A DNA stretch of 64,000 nt from Ectopseudomonas guguanensis (GTDB lineage Bacteria; Pseudomonadota; Gammaproteobacteria; Pseudomonadales; Pseudomonadaceae). The notes beneath the pieces are model-generated. The model did no database searches, was not told the origin of the DNA, and saw nothing but the letters and a program-made list of their open reading frames with translations. The position numbers and the translations under genes were made by a program. Of the stretch, positions 34,997-42,877 are shown one piece after another; positions within the stretch are counted from its first letter, which is position 1; each line of letters starts with the position of its first letter. The stretch spans positions 248,001 to 312,000 of the forward strand of contig NZ_FNJJ01000005.1 of assembly GCF_900104265.1 (NCBI RefSeq), read 5' to 3'.

Positions 34997-36040
34997 ATGA
35001 AGATACTTATCGTTGGGCCAAGCTGGGTAGGCGACATGGTGATGGCGCAGACCCTGTTCCAGTGCCTGAAACAGCGCCACCCGCAGTGCGAGATCGATGT
35101 GCTGGCGCCGGACTGGAGCCGGCCGATCCTCGAGCGCATGCCCGAGGTGCGCGCCGCGCTGAGCCTGCCGCTGGGGCATGGCGTGCTCGATCTGGCCACG
35201 CGCCGGCGCATCGGCAAGTCGCTGGCCGGTCAGTACGATCAGGCCATCCTGCTGCCCAATTCGCTGAAGTCCGCCCTGGTGCCCTGGTTCGCCGGCATTG
35301 CCAAGCGCACCGGCTGGAAGGGCGAGATGCGCTACGGCCTGCTCAACGATATCCGCACGCTGGATAAAGAACGCTACCCGCTGATGATCGAGCGTTTCAT
35401 GGCGCTGGCCCATGAACCGGGCGCCGCCTTGCCGCAGCCTTATCCGCAGCCGCGTTTGCAGATCGATGAGGCCAGTCGTGACGCCGCCCTGGCCAAGTTC
35501 GGCCTGCAGCTGGATCGCCCGGTGCTGGCGCTGTGCCCGGGGGCCGAGTTCGGCGAGGCCAAGCGCTGGCCGGCCGAGCACTATGCCAAGGTCGCCGAGA
35601 TCAAGATTCGCGCCGGCTGGCAGGTGTGGCTGTTCGGCTCGAAGAACGACCATGCCGGCGGCGAGGACATTCGCATGCGCCTGATTCCGGGGCTGCGTGA
35701 GGAAGTCAGCAACCTGTCCGGGCAGACCAGCCTGGCCGAGGCCATCGACCTGATGTCGGCGGCCACTGCCGTGGTGTCCAACGACTCCGGGCTGATGCAC
35801 GTGGCAGCGGCGCTGAACCGTCCGCTGGTGGCTGTCTACGGCTCCACCTCGCCAGGTTTCACCCCGCCGTTGGCTGATCGCGTCGAGATCGTTCGCCTGG
35901 GGTTGGAGTGCAGCCCCTGTTTCGAGCGTACCTGCCGCTTTGGTCACTACAACTGCCTGCGCGAGCTCAAGCCGCGGCCGGTGATCGAGGCTCTGGACCG
36001 ACTGGTTGGCGATCCGCTGGCGTTGGTCGAGGGCGACTGA
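34997..36040 (+). CDS. waaF: ADP-heptose:LPS heptosyltransferase II WaaF
   Basis: WaaF adds the second L-glycero-D-manno-heptose to the LPS inner core at the cytoplasmic face of the inner membrane. This GT9 enzyme of 347 residues shows the N-terminal GPSWVGDMVMAQTLF loop (about 7-21) and the ADP-heptose site with CPGAEFGEAKRWP (about 178-190). The C-terminal VVSNDSGLMHVAAAL (about 259-273) and the GSTSPGFTPP motif follow. It is the first gene of a compact operon. Its stop is one base from the waaC start. Confidence 0.96.
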   Translation: MKILIVGPSWVGDMVMAQTLFQCLKQRHPQCEIDVLAPDWSRPILERMPEVRAALSLPLGHGVLDLATRRRIGKSLAGQYDQAILLPNSLKSALVPWFAGIAKRTGWKGEMRYGLLNDIRTLDKERYPLMIERFMALAHEPGAALPQPYPQPRLQIDEASRDAALAKFGLQLDRPVLALCPGAEFGEAKRWPAEHYAKVAEIKIRAGWQVWLFGSKNDHAGGEDIRMRLIPGLREEVSNLSGQTSLAEAIDLMSAATAVVSNDSGLMHVAAALNRPLVAVYGSTSPGFTPPLADRVEIVRLGLECSPCFERTCRFGHYNCLRELKPRPVIEALDRLVGDPLALVEGD

Positions 36041-36041
36041 T

Positions 36042-37046
36042 TTGCGGGTGCTGATCATCAAGACCTCGTCGCTGGGCGACGTGGTGCATACCTTGCCGTC
36101 ACTGACCGATGCGGCGCGGGCCATTCCCGGCATCCGCTTCGACTGGGTGGTGGAGGAAGGCTTCGCCGAGATTCCCGCCTGGCATCCGGCGGTGTCCCAG
36201 GTGATTCCGGTGGCCATCCGCCGCTGGCGCAAGCACCCGCTGCGCACCTGGCGCAGCGGCGAGTGGGCGCGCTTCAAACAGCGCCTGCGCGAAACACGTT
36301 ACGACCTAGTGATCGATGCCCAGGGCCTGCTCAAGAGCGCCTGGCTGACGCGCTACGTCTCGGCGCCGGTGGCCGGTCTGGATCGTGATTCGGCGCGTGA
36401 GCCGCTGGCCAGCCGCTTCTACGATCGCTGTTACGCTGTGGCCAAGGACCAGCATGCCCTGGAACGCGTGCGCCAGCTGTTCGCCCAGGCGCTGGATTAT
36501 CCGCTGCCGGTCGGTAGCGGCGACTACGGTCTGAACCGTGCGGCGATGATGGACGTCGTGGCGCAGCCCTATCTGGTGTTCCTGCATGGCACCACCTGGG
36601 CCAGCAAGCACTGGCCGGAAGCCGACTGGCGTGCGCTGGCCGAGCGCATGGACGAGCTGGGCTGGGCCGTGCGCCTGCCCTGGGGCAACGAGACGGAGAA
36701 GGCGCGTGCCGAGCGCATCGCCGCCGGACTCACGCATGCTGCCGTGCTGCCGAAACTGAACCTGGCCGGGGTGGCCAAGGTGATCGCCGGTGCCAGCGCC
36801 TGCGTCTCGGTCGACACCGGCCTTGGCCACCTGGCCGCGGCGCTGGATGTGCCGAACATTTCCCTCTATGGGCCGACCCTGCCCGGCAAGGTGGGCGCCT
36901 ACGGGCGTAGCCAGATTCACCTGTGCGCCAGCGGCCCGAACGCCGGCAGCGGTGACCGTGACAAGCCCTGCTTCGATGGTCTTGGCGCCGAGCGCGTCGG
37001 CCTGGAACTGGAGGCGCTGCTGCTGGCCCCTCCCGGCACCCTTTAA
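36042..37046 (+). CDS. waaC: LPS heptosyltransferase I WaaC
   Basis: WaaC transfers the first heptose from ADP-heptose to Kdo2-lipid A. The 334-residue GT9 protein begins with LRVLIIKTSSLGDVVHTLP, which contains the family loop SLGDVVH. The later motifs FLHGTTWASKHWPE (about 184-197) and SVDTGLGHLAAAL (about 257-269) are intact. The start must be the TTG at 36042, one base after the waaF stop, because the next upstream ATG is inside waaF and adds a non-family tail. The rare TTG start, coupled to waaF termination, may hold WaaC output down. Confidence 0.95.
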   Translation: MRVLIIKTSSLGDVVHTLPSLTDAARAIPGIRFDWVVEEGFAEIPAWHPAVSQVIPVAIRRWRKHPLRTWRSGEWARFKQRLRETRYDLVIDAQGLLKSAWLTRYVSAPVAGLDRDSAREPLASRFYDRCYAVAKDQHALERVRQLFAQALDYPLPVGSGDYGLNRAAMMDVVAQPYLVFLHGTTWASKHWPEADWRALAERMDELGWAVRLPWGNETEKARAERIAAGLTHAAVLPKLNLAGVAKVIAGASACVSVDTGLGHLAAALDVPNISLYGPTLPGKVGAYGRSQIHLCASGPNAGSGDRDKPCFDGLGAERVGLELEALLLAPPGTL

Positions 37047-37055
37047 GGAGCGGCT

Positions 37056-38180
37056 ATGCAACTGGCCTTCGTTCTCTACAAGTACTTCCCGTTCGGCGGG
37101 CTGCAGCGCGATTTCATGCGCATTGCCCTGGAGTGCCAGGCGCGCGGTCATGCCATTCGCGTCTACACGCCGATCTGGGAAGGGGAAAACCCCGGTGGCT
37201 TCGACGTGCGCGTGGCACCGGTGCGGGCGCTGTTCAATCACCGCCGCAACGAGAAATTCACCGCCTGGCTGCAGGCGGACCTGGCACGCGACCCGGTCGA
37301 CCGGGTGATCGGCTTCAACAAGATGCCGGGTCTCGACGTGTACTACGCCGCCGACGGCTGTTTCGAGGACAAGGCGCAGACCCTGCGCAACCCGATCTAT
37401 CGCCGCTGGGGCCGCTACAAGCACTTCGCCGATTACGAGCGTGCGGTATTCGCGCCCGAATCGAAGACCGAGATCCTGATGATCTCCGAGGTACAGCAGC
37501 CGCTGTTCATCAAGCACTACAACACGCCGCTGCAGCGCTTTCACCTGCTGCCGCCGGGCATCGCCCAGGATCGCCGCGCGCCGGCCAATGCCGGCGAGAT
37601 TCGCGGCGAATTCCGCCGCGAATTCAAGCTGGCCGACGAGGACCTGCTACTGGTGCAGATCGGTTCCGGCTTCAAGACCAAGGGGCTGGATCGCAGCCTC
37701 AAGGCCTTGGCTTCGCTGCCGCGCGAATTGCGCAAGCGCACGCGGCTGATCGCCATCGGCCAGGATGATCCCAAGCCCTTCCTGCTGCAGGTCAAGGCGT
37801 TGGGTCTGTCCGATCAGGTGCAGATACTCAAGGGGCGCAGCGACATTCCGCGCTTTCTGCTCGGCGCCGATCTGCTGATCCATCCGGCCTACAACGAGAA
37901 CACCGGCACCGTGCTGCTGGAGGCGCTGGTGTCCGGCCTGCCGGTGCTGGTCACCGATGTCTGCGGCTACGCCCACTACATCGCCGATGCCGATTGCGGC
38001 CGCGTGCTGCCCAGCCCCTTCGAGCAGGAGCAGCTCAACCGCACCCTGGCCGACATGCTTGCCGATCCGCGGCAGCGTGCCTTCTGGGGGCGCAACGGCC
38101 TGGCCTACGCCGACAGCGCCGACCTGTACTCGATGCCGAAGAAGGCCGCCGACGTGATCCTCGCGGAGAGACGCGCGTGA
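37056..38180 (+). CDS. waaG: LPS core glycosyltransferase WaaG (GT4)
   Basis: WaaG adds the first hexose-type sugar to heptose II (glucose in enterics, a galactosamine in P. aeruginosa) at the cytoplasmic membrane. The 374-residue GT-B protein starts MQLAFVLYKYFPFGGLQRDF, with the acceptor-loop FGGLQRD. It has GSGFKTKGLDRSLKAL (about 203-218) and the donor-site HPAYNENTGTVLLEALVSGLP (about 279-299, E-x7-E). It overlaps the waaP GTG start by four bases. Sugar specificity cannot be read from sequence alone. Confidence 0.95.
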   Translation: MQLAFVLYKYFPFGGLQRDFMRIALECQARGHAIRVYTPIWEGENPGGFDVRVAPVRALFNHRRNEKFTAWLQADLARDPVDRVIGFNKMPGLDVYYAADGCFEDKAQTLRNPIYRRWGRYKHFADYERAVFAPESKTEILMISEVQQPLFIKHYNTPLQRFHLLPPGIAQDRRAPANAGEIRGEFRREFKLADEDLLLVQIGSGFKTKGLDRSLKALASLPRELRKRTRLIAIGQDDPKPFLLQVKALGLSDQVQILKGRSDIPRFLLGADLLIHPAYNENTGTVLLEALVSGLPVLVTDVCGYAHYIADADCGRVLPSPFEQEQLNRTLADMLADPRQRAFWGRNGLAYADSADLYSMPKKAADVILAERRA

Positions 38181-38983
38181 AGCTGATCCTCGCCGAACCC
38201 TTCAAGAGCCTGTGGGCGGGCCGCGATGCCTTCGAGGCCGTCGAGGCGCTGCAGGGCCAGGTCTACCGCGAGCTGGAAGGCCGGCGCACCCTGCGTACCG
38301 AGGTCGACGGGCGTGGCTACTTCGTCAAGATCCACCGTGGCATCGGTTGGGGCGAGATCGCCAAGAACCTGCTCACTGCCAAGGCCCCGGTACTGGGCGC
38401 CGGGCAGGAATGGCAGGCCATTCAGCGCCTGACCGAAGCCGGCGTGCCGACCATGACCGCTGTGGCCTACGGCGAGCGCGGCAGCAATCCGGCCAGCCAG
38501 CACTCGTTCATCATCACCGAGGAGCTGGCGCCGACCGTCGACCTGGAGCAGCTCAGCCTCAATTGGGCTCAGCAGGTGCCGAAGCCGGCGCTCAAGTGGG
38601 CGCTGATCGAGCGAGTGGCGCAGATGACCGGCGAGATGCACCGCGCCGGAGTCAATCATCGCGACTGCTATATCTGCCACTTCCTGCTGCATACCGAGCG
38701 GCCGATCCAGGCAGGCGACCTGCGTCTGTCGGTGATCGACCTCCACCGCGCCCAGGTCCGAGACGCAGTGCCTCGCCGCTGGCGCGACAAGGACCTGGCG
38801 GCGCTGTACTTTTCGGCGCTGGATATCGGCCTTACTGGCCGCGACAAGCTGCGTTTCCTGCGCAGCTACTTCCAGCGCCCCCTGCGTCAGGTATTGCGCG
38901 AAGAGGCGAGCCTGCTGGCCTGGCTGGAGCGCAAGGCGGCGAAACTGTATGAGCGTAAGCAGCGTTATGGAGATCGACTGTAG
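38177..38983 (+). CDS. waaP: LPS heptose I kinase WaaP
   Basis: WaaP phosphorylates O-4 of heptose I; in P. aeruginosa it is essential for making a complete, exportable core. The start is the GTG at 38177, overlapping the waaG stop, and gives 268 residues, the P. aeruginosa length. The kinase-like catalytic loop NHRDCYICHFLL places the catalytic Asp at residue 163. The DFG-like site is VIDLHRAQVR (about 193-202). Lys51 in YFVKIHRG is the likely ATP-binding lysine. Tyrosine-kinase activity has also been claimed for this protein in P. aeruginosa. Confidence 0.95.
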   Translation: MKLILAEPFKSLWAGRDAFEAVEALQGQVYRELEGRRTLRTEVDGRGYFVKIHRGIGWGEIAKNLLTAKAPVLGAGQEWQAIQRLTEAGVPTMTAVAYGERGSNPASQHSFIITEELAPTVDLEQLSLNWAQQVPKPALKWALIERVAQMTGEMHRAGVNHRDCYICHFLLHTERPIQAGDLRLSVIDLHRAQVRDAVPRRWRDKDLAALYFSALDIGLTGRDKLRFLRSYFQRPLRQVLREEASLLAWLERKAAKLYERKQRYGDRL

Positions 38984-39949
38984 ATGTCGAATAGCAAGAC
39001 ATTGATCGGCCCTGGGGTGAGCGTCGCGCTCGTACCCTGTCCGGCGCTTGGCGATACCACCGTGTTCCTGCGCCTGGCCTGGCGTCTGCAGGCCGCCGGG
39101 GCGAAGGTCAGCCTGGCTTCCGCTTCGTTGGCTTCCATACGCGAATACCTGCCCGGTCTGGAGATAGTCGGCGGCAAACCCGATGTGGCGGGGCTGGCAG
39201 AGCGCAATGACCTGGTGATCTGTGCCATCGACTGGCAGGTCGACGCGCCGCTGAGCAATGTGGCCTATCTGGCTGGCAAGAAACTTCCACGCGCATTCAA
39301 GCCTGAGCAACAGCCCGTGTCACTGTTCGGGCATCAGATCCCAGGGGCGCATAACGTGATCTGTCGCGATCCGAAGGCCGGCAAGAGCATGGTGCAGTGG
39401 ATCGATCTTTATGCCGAGCAGATACTGGGGGTCGATCTGGCCCAGCCCATTGCAGGCCTGCAGGCGATGCCTGTTCCGCCGGTGGATGCGGAGCGGCGCG
39501 TCGCGATTTTTCCGACGACGCCCCATGCCAGCAAGAACTTTTCACCGTCCGGCTTTCGCCGCCTGGTCCGTCGTCTGGCTGCTCGCGGATGGCTGGTCGA
39601 GATCGTCGGCATTCCACCCGAGCGGCAAGCGCTGGTTGCGCAATACCCGGACTGCAGCGTGCAGGCATTCGATGATCTGAAAGGGCTGGTGGATTTCCTG
39701 CGCACCTGCTCGGTCGTCATCAGCAATGACTCCGGGGGCGGCCACCTCGGTTCGCTCATGGGGCTGCGCACGTTCACCATCACTCGTCGCCGTACCGATT
39801 TCACCTGGCGCCCGGGTTTCAACGAGCTCAATTGCGTGGTCAACCCGGTGCTGAGCTTTAAATGGCTGGGCAAGACAGTCTGGCGCCCGTTCATTCCGCT
39901 GCGCCGAATCGTGCAGGCCCTGCCGGATTGGAAAGGAAGGCCGGCATGA
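38984..39949 (+). CDS. Additional GT9-family glycosyltransferase
   Basis: This 321-residue protein has GT9 heptosyltransferase layout: an N-terminal VALVPCPALGDTTVFLRLAW (about 14-33), a central AIFPTTPHASKNFSP (about 172-186) and VVISNDSGGGHLGSLMGL (about 244-261). The motif order matches waaF and waaC, but identity is low, so the sugar may be different. Its ATG directly follows the waaP stop and its own stop overlaps the next kinase gene. From memory, PAO1 has no gene between waaP and the next kinase, so this is an extra core transferase in this lineage. Confidence 0.85.
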   Translation: MSNSKTLIGPGVSVALVPCPALGDTTVFLRLAWRLQAAGAKVSLASASLASIREYLPGLEIVGGKPDVAGLAERNDLVICAIDWQVDAPLSNVAYLAGKKLPRAFKPEQQPVSLFGHQIPGAHNVICRDPKAGKSMVQWIDLYAEQILGVDLAQPIAGLQAMPVPPVDAERRVAIFPTTPHASKNFSPSGFRRLVRRLAARGWLVEIVGIPPERQALVAQYPDCSVQAFDDLKGLVDFLRTCSVVISNDSGGGHLGSLMGLRTFTITRRRTDFTWRPGFNELNCVVNPVLSFKWLGKTVWRPFIPLRRIVQALPDWKGRPA

Positions 39950-40680
39950 CGGGCTGCAAGCACGACCTGCACGATCCGCAACTGCTCGAGGCGTTCGGTA
40001 CGCTCGAGGCCATATTCGCCCTCGAAGGCGAGCGCCTGACCTCCGACCCGTTGTCCGAGGTCATTCGTGTCGAGCTGCAGGGCACGCGCTATTACGTCAA
40101 GCGCTACTGGGGGGCCGGCAAGGGGCTGCGCCGCTATCTCGGGCGGCCGCGGGTCAAGGCCGAATGGCAGAATCTCAAGCTCTTCGCCAAGTGGGGCATC
40201 CCCACCGCGCCGATCGTCGCGCATGGGCTGGAGCGCCGGCTTGGCGCGTTCGGGCGCGGCGCGCTGGTGACGCGCGAGCTGGAAAACACCCGCGACATGG
40301 CCGAGATGGCCAACCAGGGCGATGCCCGGCTGCGTGATTCACGCTGGGTGGCAACGGTCAGTCGGCAGCTGGCGAACCATACCCGGACATTGCACGATCA
40401 CCACTTCACCCATAACGATCTCAAGTGGCGCAACCTGCTGGTCAACGACAAGGCCGAGCTGTTCTTTATCGATTGCCCCACCGGCAGCTTCTGGTGGGGG
40501 CCTTTGCTGCGTTACCGCATCGTCAAGGACCTGGCCTGCCTGGACAAGGTCGCCAAATACCACCTGTCGCGCACGCAACGCCTGCGCTTCTACCTGCAGT
40601 ATCGCCAGCGCAGCCGCTTGAGCCGCGGCGACAAGCAGCGCGTACTGCAGATTCTCAAGTTCTTCGAGGGACGCGAATGA
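39946..40680 (+). CDS. InaA-type LPS-core kinase (PA5008-like)
   Basis: This 244-residue protein has the small lipopolysaccharide-kinase fold. YYVKRYWG (about 49-56) supplies the ATP-binding Lys, THNDLKWRNLLV (about 153-164) has the catalytic Asp-x4-Asn pair, and FFIDCPTGSFWWG (about 172-184) has the metal-binding Asp. It probably phosphorylates a heptose or other core sugar in the cytoplasm. The ATG at 39946 has GGAAGG upstream and overlaps the previous stop by four bases; longer upstream frames run through the GT9 gene. It corresponds in position and length to P. aeruginosa PA5008. Confidence 0.9.
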   Translation: MTGCKHDLHDPQLLEAFGTLEAIFALEGERLTSDPLSEVIRVELQGTRYYVKRYWGAGKGLRRYLGRPRVKAEWQNLKLFAKWGIPTAPIVAHGLERRLGAFGRGALVTRELENTRDMAEMANQGDARLRDSRWVATVSRQLANHTRTLHDHHFTHNDLKWRNLLVNDKAELFFIDCPTGSFWWGPLLRYRIVKDLACLDKVAKYHLSRTQRLRFYLQYRQRSRLSRGDKQRVLQILKFFEGRE

Positions 40681-41420
40681 GCGATTTCATCGCCGCGCAG
40701 GATCGCGCACTGCTCGAGCGCCACGGCCTGGCCAGTTTCGAGGCGCTGTGGGCGCTGAAGCTGGAGGCTGTGGACGAGCCCAACACCGAGCGCGGTGGCT
40801 GGAGCACCGTGTATCGCCTGGAACTGGACGAGCGGGCCTTCTACCTCAAGCGCCAAAGCAATCACCTGACCCACAGCCTGCTGCGCCCGTTCGGCGAACC
40901 CACCTTCGCTCGCGAGTTTCGCAATATCCGCCGCTACTCGCAGTTGGCCATACCCGCCCTGCAGGCGGCCTTCTTCGGCCAGCGCAAGCTGCCGGGCGAG
41001 CGTAGGGCCGTTCTGCTGACTCGTGCGCTCGACGGCTGGAGCGATCTTGCCCACTGGCTGGAACACTGGCCGACTCTGGAGCGGCCAAAGCGCAGTGCGA
41101 TCCTGCGTGCCTGTGGTGAGCTGGCGCGACGCCTGCACCAGGCTGGGCAGGTGCATGGCTGCTTCTATCCCAAGCACATCTTCCTGCGCGAGCAGGGCGG
41201 TGACGTCGAGGCGCAACTGATCGACCTGGAGAAGACCCGGCCGCTGGTGCTCGGGCGGCGTGATCGGATCAGGGATCTGGAGCCGCTGTTGCGCCGCGCC
41301 AGGGTCTGGAGCGAGGCCGAGGTGCGCGAGCTGCTGACAGCCTATCTGGGCGCCGCCGCTGACCTAGACGTCTGGTCGCGCCAGCTCGGCGCTCGCCAGC
41401 GTGACAAGGAGGCGCGTTGA
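40677..41420 (+). CDS. InaA-type kinase (PA5007-like)
   Basis: This 247-residue kinase-like protein keeps YLKRQSNH (about 58-65) for the ATP site and LIDLEKTRPL (about 181-190) for the metal-binding Asp. The catalytic loop reads VHGCFYPKHIFL (about 159-170), where the place of HxD is taken by HGCF, so the catalytic Asp appears to be missing or moved. The ATG at 40677 overlaps the previous stop by four bases and the stop overlaps the next ATG by one. It is positionally equivalent to P. aeruginosa PA5007. Its activity is uncertain. Confidence 0.85.
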   Translation: MSDFIAAQDRALLERHGLASFEALWALKLEAVDEPNTERGGWSTVYRLELDERAFYLKRQSNHLTHSLLRPFGEPTFAREFRNIRRYSQLAIPALQAAFFGQRKLPGERRAVLLTRALDGWSDLAHWLEHWPTLERPKRSAILRACGELARRLHQAGQVHGCFYPKHIFLREQGGDVEAQLIDLEKTRPLVLGRRDRIRDLEPLLRRARVWSEAEVRELLTAYLGAAADLDVWSRQLGARQRDKEAR

Positions 41421-42865
41421 TGCCTTTGCAGCAACTGACTCAGGCCGGGCGTACGCCGGCGCTGCCGCTGACGCTGGAGCTGGCCGGTGAGCCTCTGGTG
41501 CTGGAGCACCTGCTGCGCGTCTTGCCAGGGCAGCGCTATGTCGGCATCGCCCGCTGGCAGGGGCGCCAGGTGCTGGCCAAGGTGCTGGTGGGCGGCAAGG
41601 CGCAGCGGCATTTCCAGCGTGAGCTGGAGGGCGCCGAACGCCTGGCCCGTCAGGGCCTGGTCACGCCGGAGCTGCTGGCGCACGGATTCGTCGAGGGGCA
41701 GGGCGGCTGGCTGCTGTTCGAGTATCTGCATGGTGCGCAGAGCCTCTGGCAGGCCTGGCGCGAGGTCGCGCAGGAAGCGCTGCTCGGCGATGGCCAGCAA
41801 GGGGTGCTGGCAGAAGCGCTGGGCGCCATCGGGCAGATGCATGCTCAGGGCCTGTGGCAGGACGATCTGCATCTGGACAACCTGCTGCGGCACGAGGGGC
41901 GCCTGTACCTGATCGATGGCGGCGGCGTGCGCTGGGAGACGCCGGGCCAGCCGCTGTCCCGCGCGCGCGTGCTGGAAAACCTCGGCGTGTTCTTCGCTCA
42001 GTTGCCGGCCGAGCTGGATCCCTTTCTCGAAGAGCTGCTGATCCACTATCTGCTGGCCAATGGCGAGCACGCATTGCCGCTGGAAATGCTCCAGGCCGAG
42101 ATCGCCAAGGTGCGTCGCTGGCGGCTGCGCGATTACCTGAAGAAGGCGGCGCGCGACTGCAGCCTGTTCGCCGCGCGCATCGGCGCCTTCGGCCTGCGCG
42201 TGGTTCGTCGCGAGGCCGAGGCGGCCCTGCAGCCGCTGCTGCACGACCTGGATGCTCGCATCGAGGCCGGGCATATCTACAAGACCGGTGGTGCCGCCAC
42301 GGTGGCACGCGTCGAGCTCGATGGCCGGCAGCTGGTGGTCAAGCGCTACAACGTGAAGAACTGGCTGCACTGGCTCAAGCGCTTCTGGCGACCCAGCCGC
42401 GCCTGGCACAGCTGGATCGAAGGCAATCGCCTGGAGCTGCTCGGCATCGCCACGCCGCGTCCGTTGGCGGTCATCGAGCGGCGCTGGTGCTGGCTACGGG
42501 GCCGCGCTTACCTGATTACCGACTATTGCGGCGGGCAGGATATAATTGCGCGTTTTGAGGCATACAGGCAGGCCGTACCCCCGGAAAACGAGCTGCTGGC
42601 GCTGGATCGACTGTTCGCTGCCCTGCTGCGCGAACGCATCAGCCACGGTGATTTCAAGGGGCACAATCTGTTCTGGGATGACGCGCAGGGCGCCTGGTCG
42701 CTGATCGACCTGGACGCCATGCGCCAGCATCGCAGTACGCGCAGTTTCGCCCGGGCCTATGCCCGCGACCGCGCCCGTTTTCTGCGCAACTGGCCGGCGG
42801 ACTCCGCCCTGCACCAGTTGCTCGACCAACGTTTACCGCAGGTGCCTGGCACCTGCCCGAATTAG
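41420..42865 (+). CDS. Tandem two-domain kinase-like protein (PA5006-like)
   Basis: The 481-residue protein holds two kinase-like folds in tandem. Domain 1 (about 1-235) has VLAKVLVGGK (about 51-60), the loop WQDDLHLDNLL (about 148-158) and LIDGGGVRW. Domain 2 (about 270-481) has LVVKRYNVKNW (about 304-314), the loop SHGDFKGHNLFW (about 409-420) and LIDLDAM. Both loops keep Asp and Asn, so both may be active. The ATG at 41420 has an ideal AAGGAGG eight bases upstream and overlaps the previous stop. Core sugars or lipid A intermediates are the likely substrates, given the operon; neither domain's target is known. Confidence 0.85.
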   Translation: MPLQQLTQAGRTPALPLTLELAGEPLVLEHLLRVLPGQRYVGIARWQGRQVLAKVLVGGKAQRHFQRELEGAERLARQGLVTPELLAHGFVEGQGGWLLFEYLHGAQSLWQAWREVAQEALLGDGQQGVLAEALGAIGQMHAQGLWQDDLHLDNLLRHEGRLYLIDGGGVRWETPGQPLSRARVLENLGVFFAQLPAELDPFLEELLIHYLLANGEHALPLEMLQAEIAKVRRWRLRDYLKKAARDCSLFAARIGAFGLRVVRREAEAALQPLLHDLDARIEAGHIYKTGGAATVARVELDGRQLVVKRYNVKNWLHWLKRFWRPSRAWHSWIEGNRLELLGIATPRPLAVIERRWCWLRGRAYLITDYCGGQDIIARFEAYRQAVPPENELLALDRLFAALLRERISHGDFKGHNLFWDDAQGAWSLIDLDAMRQHRSTRSFARAYARDRARFLRNWPADSALHQLLDQRLPQVPGTCPN

Positions 42866-42877
42866 AGGCTCAAACCT

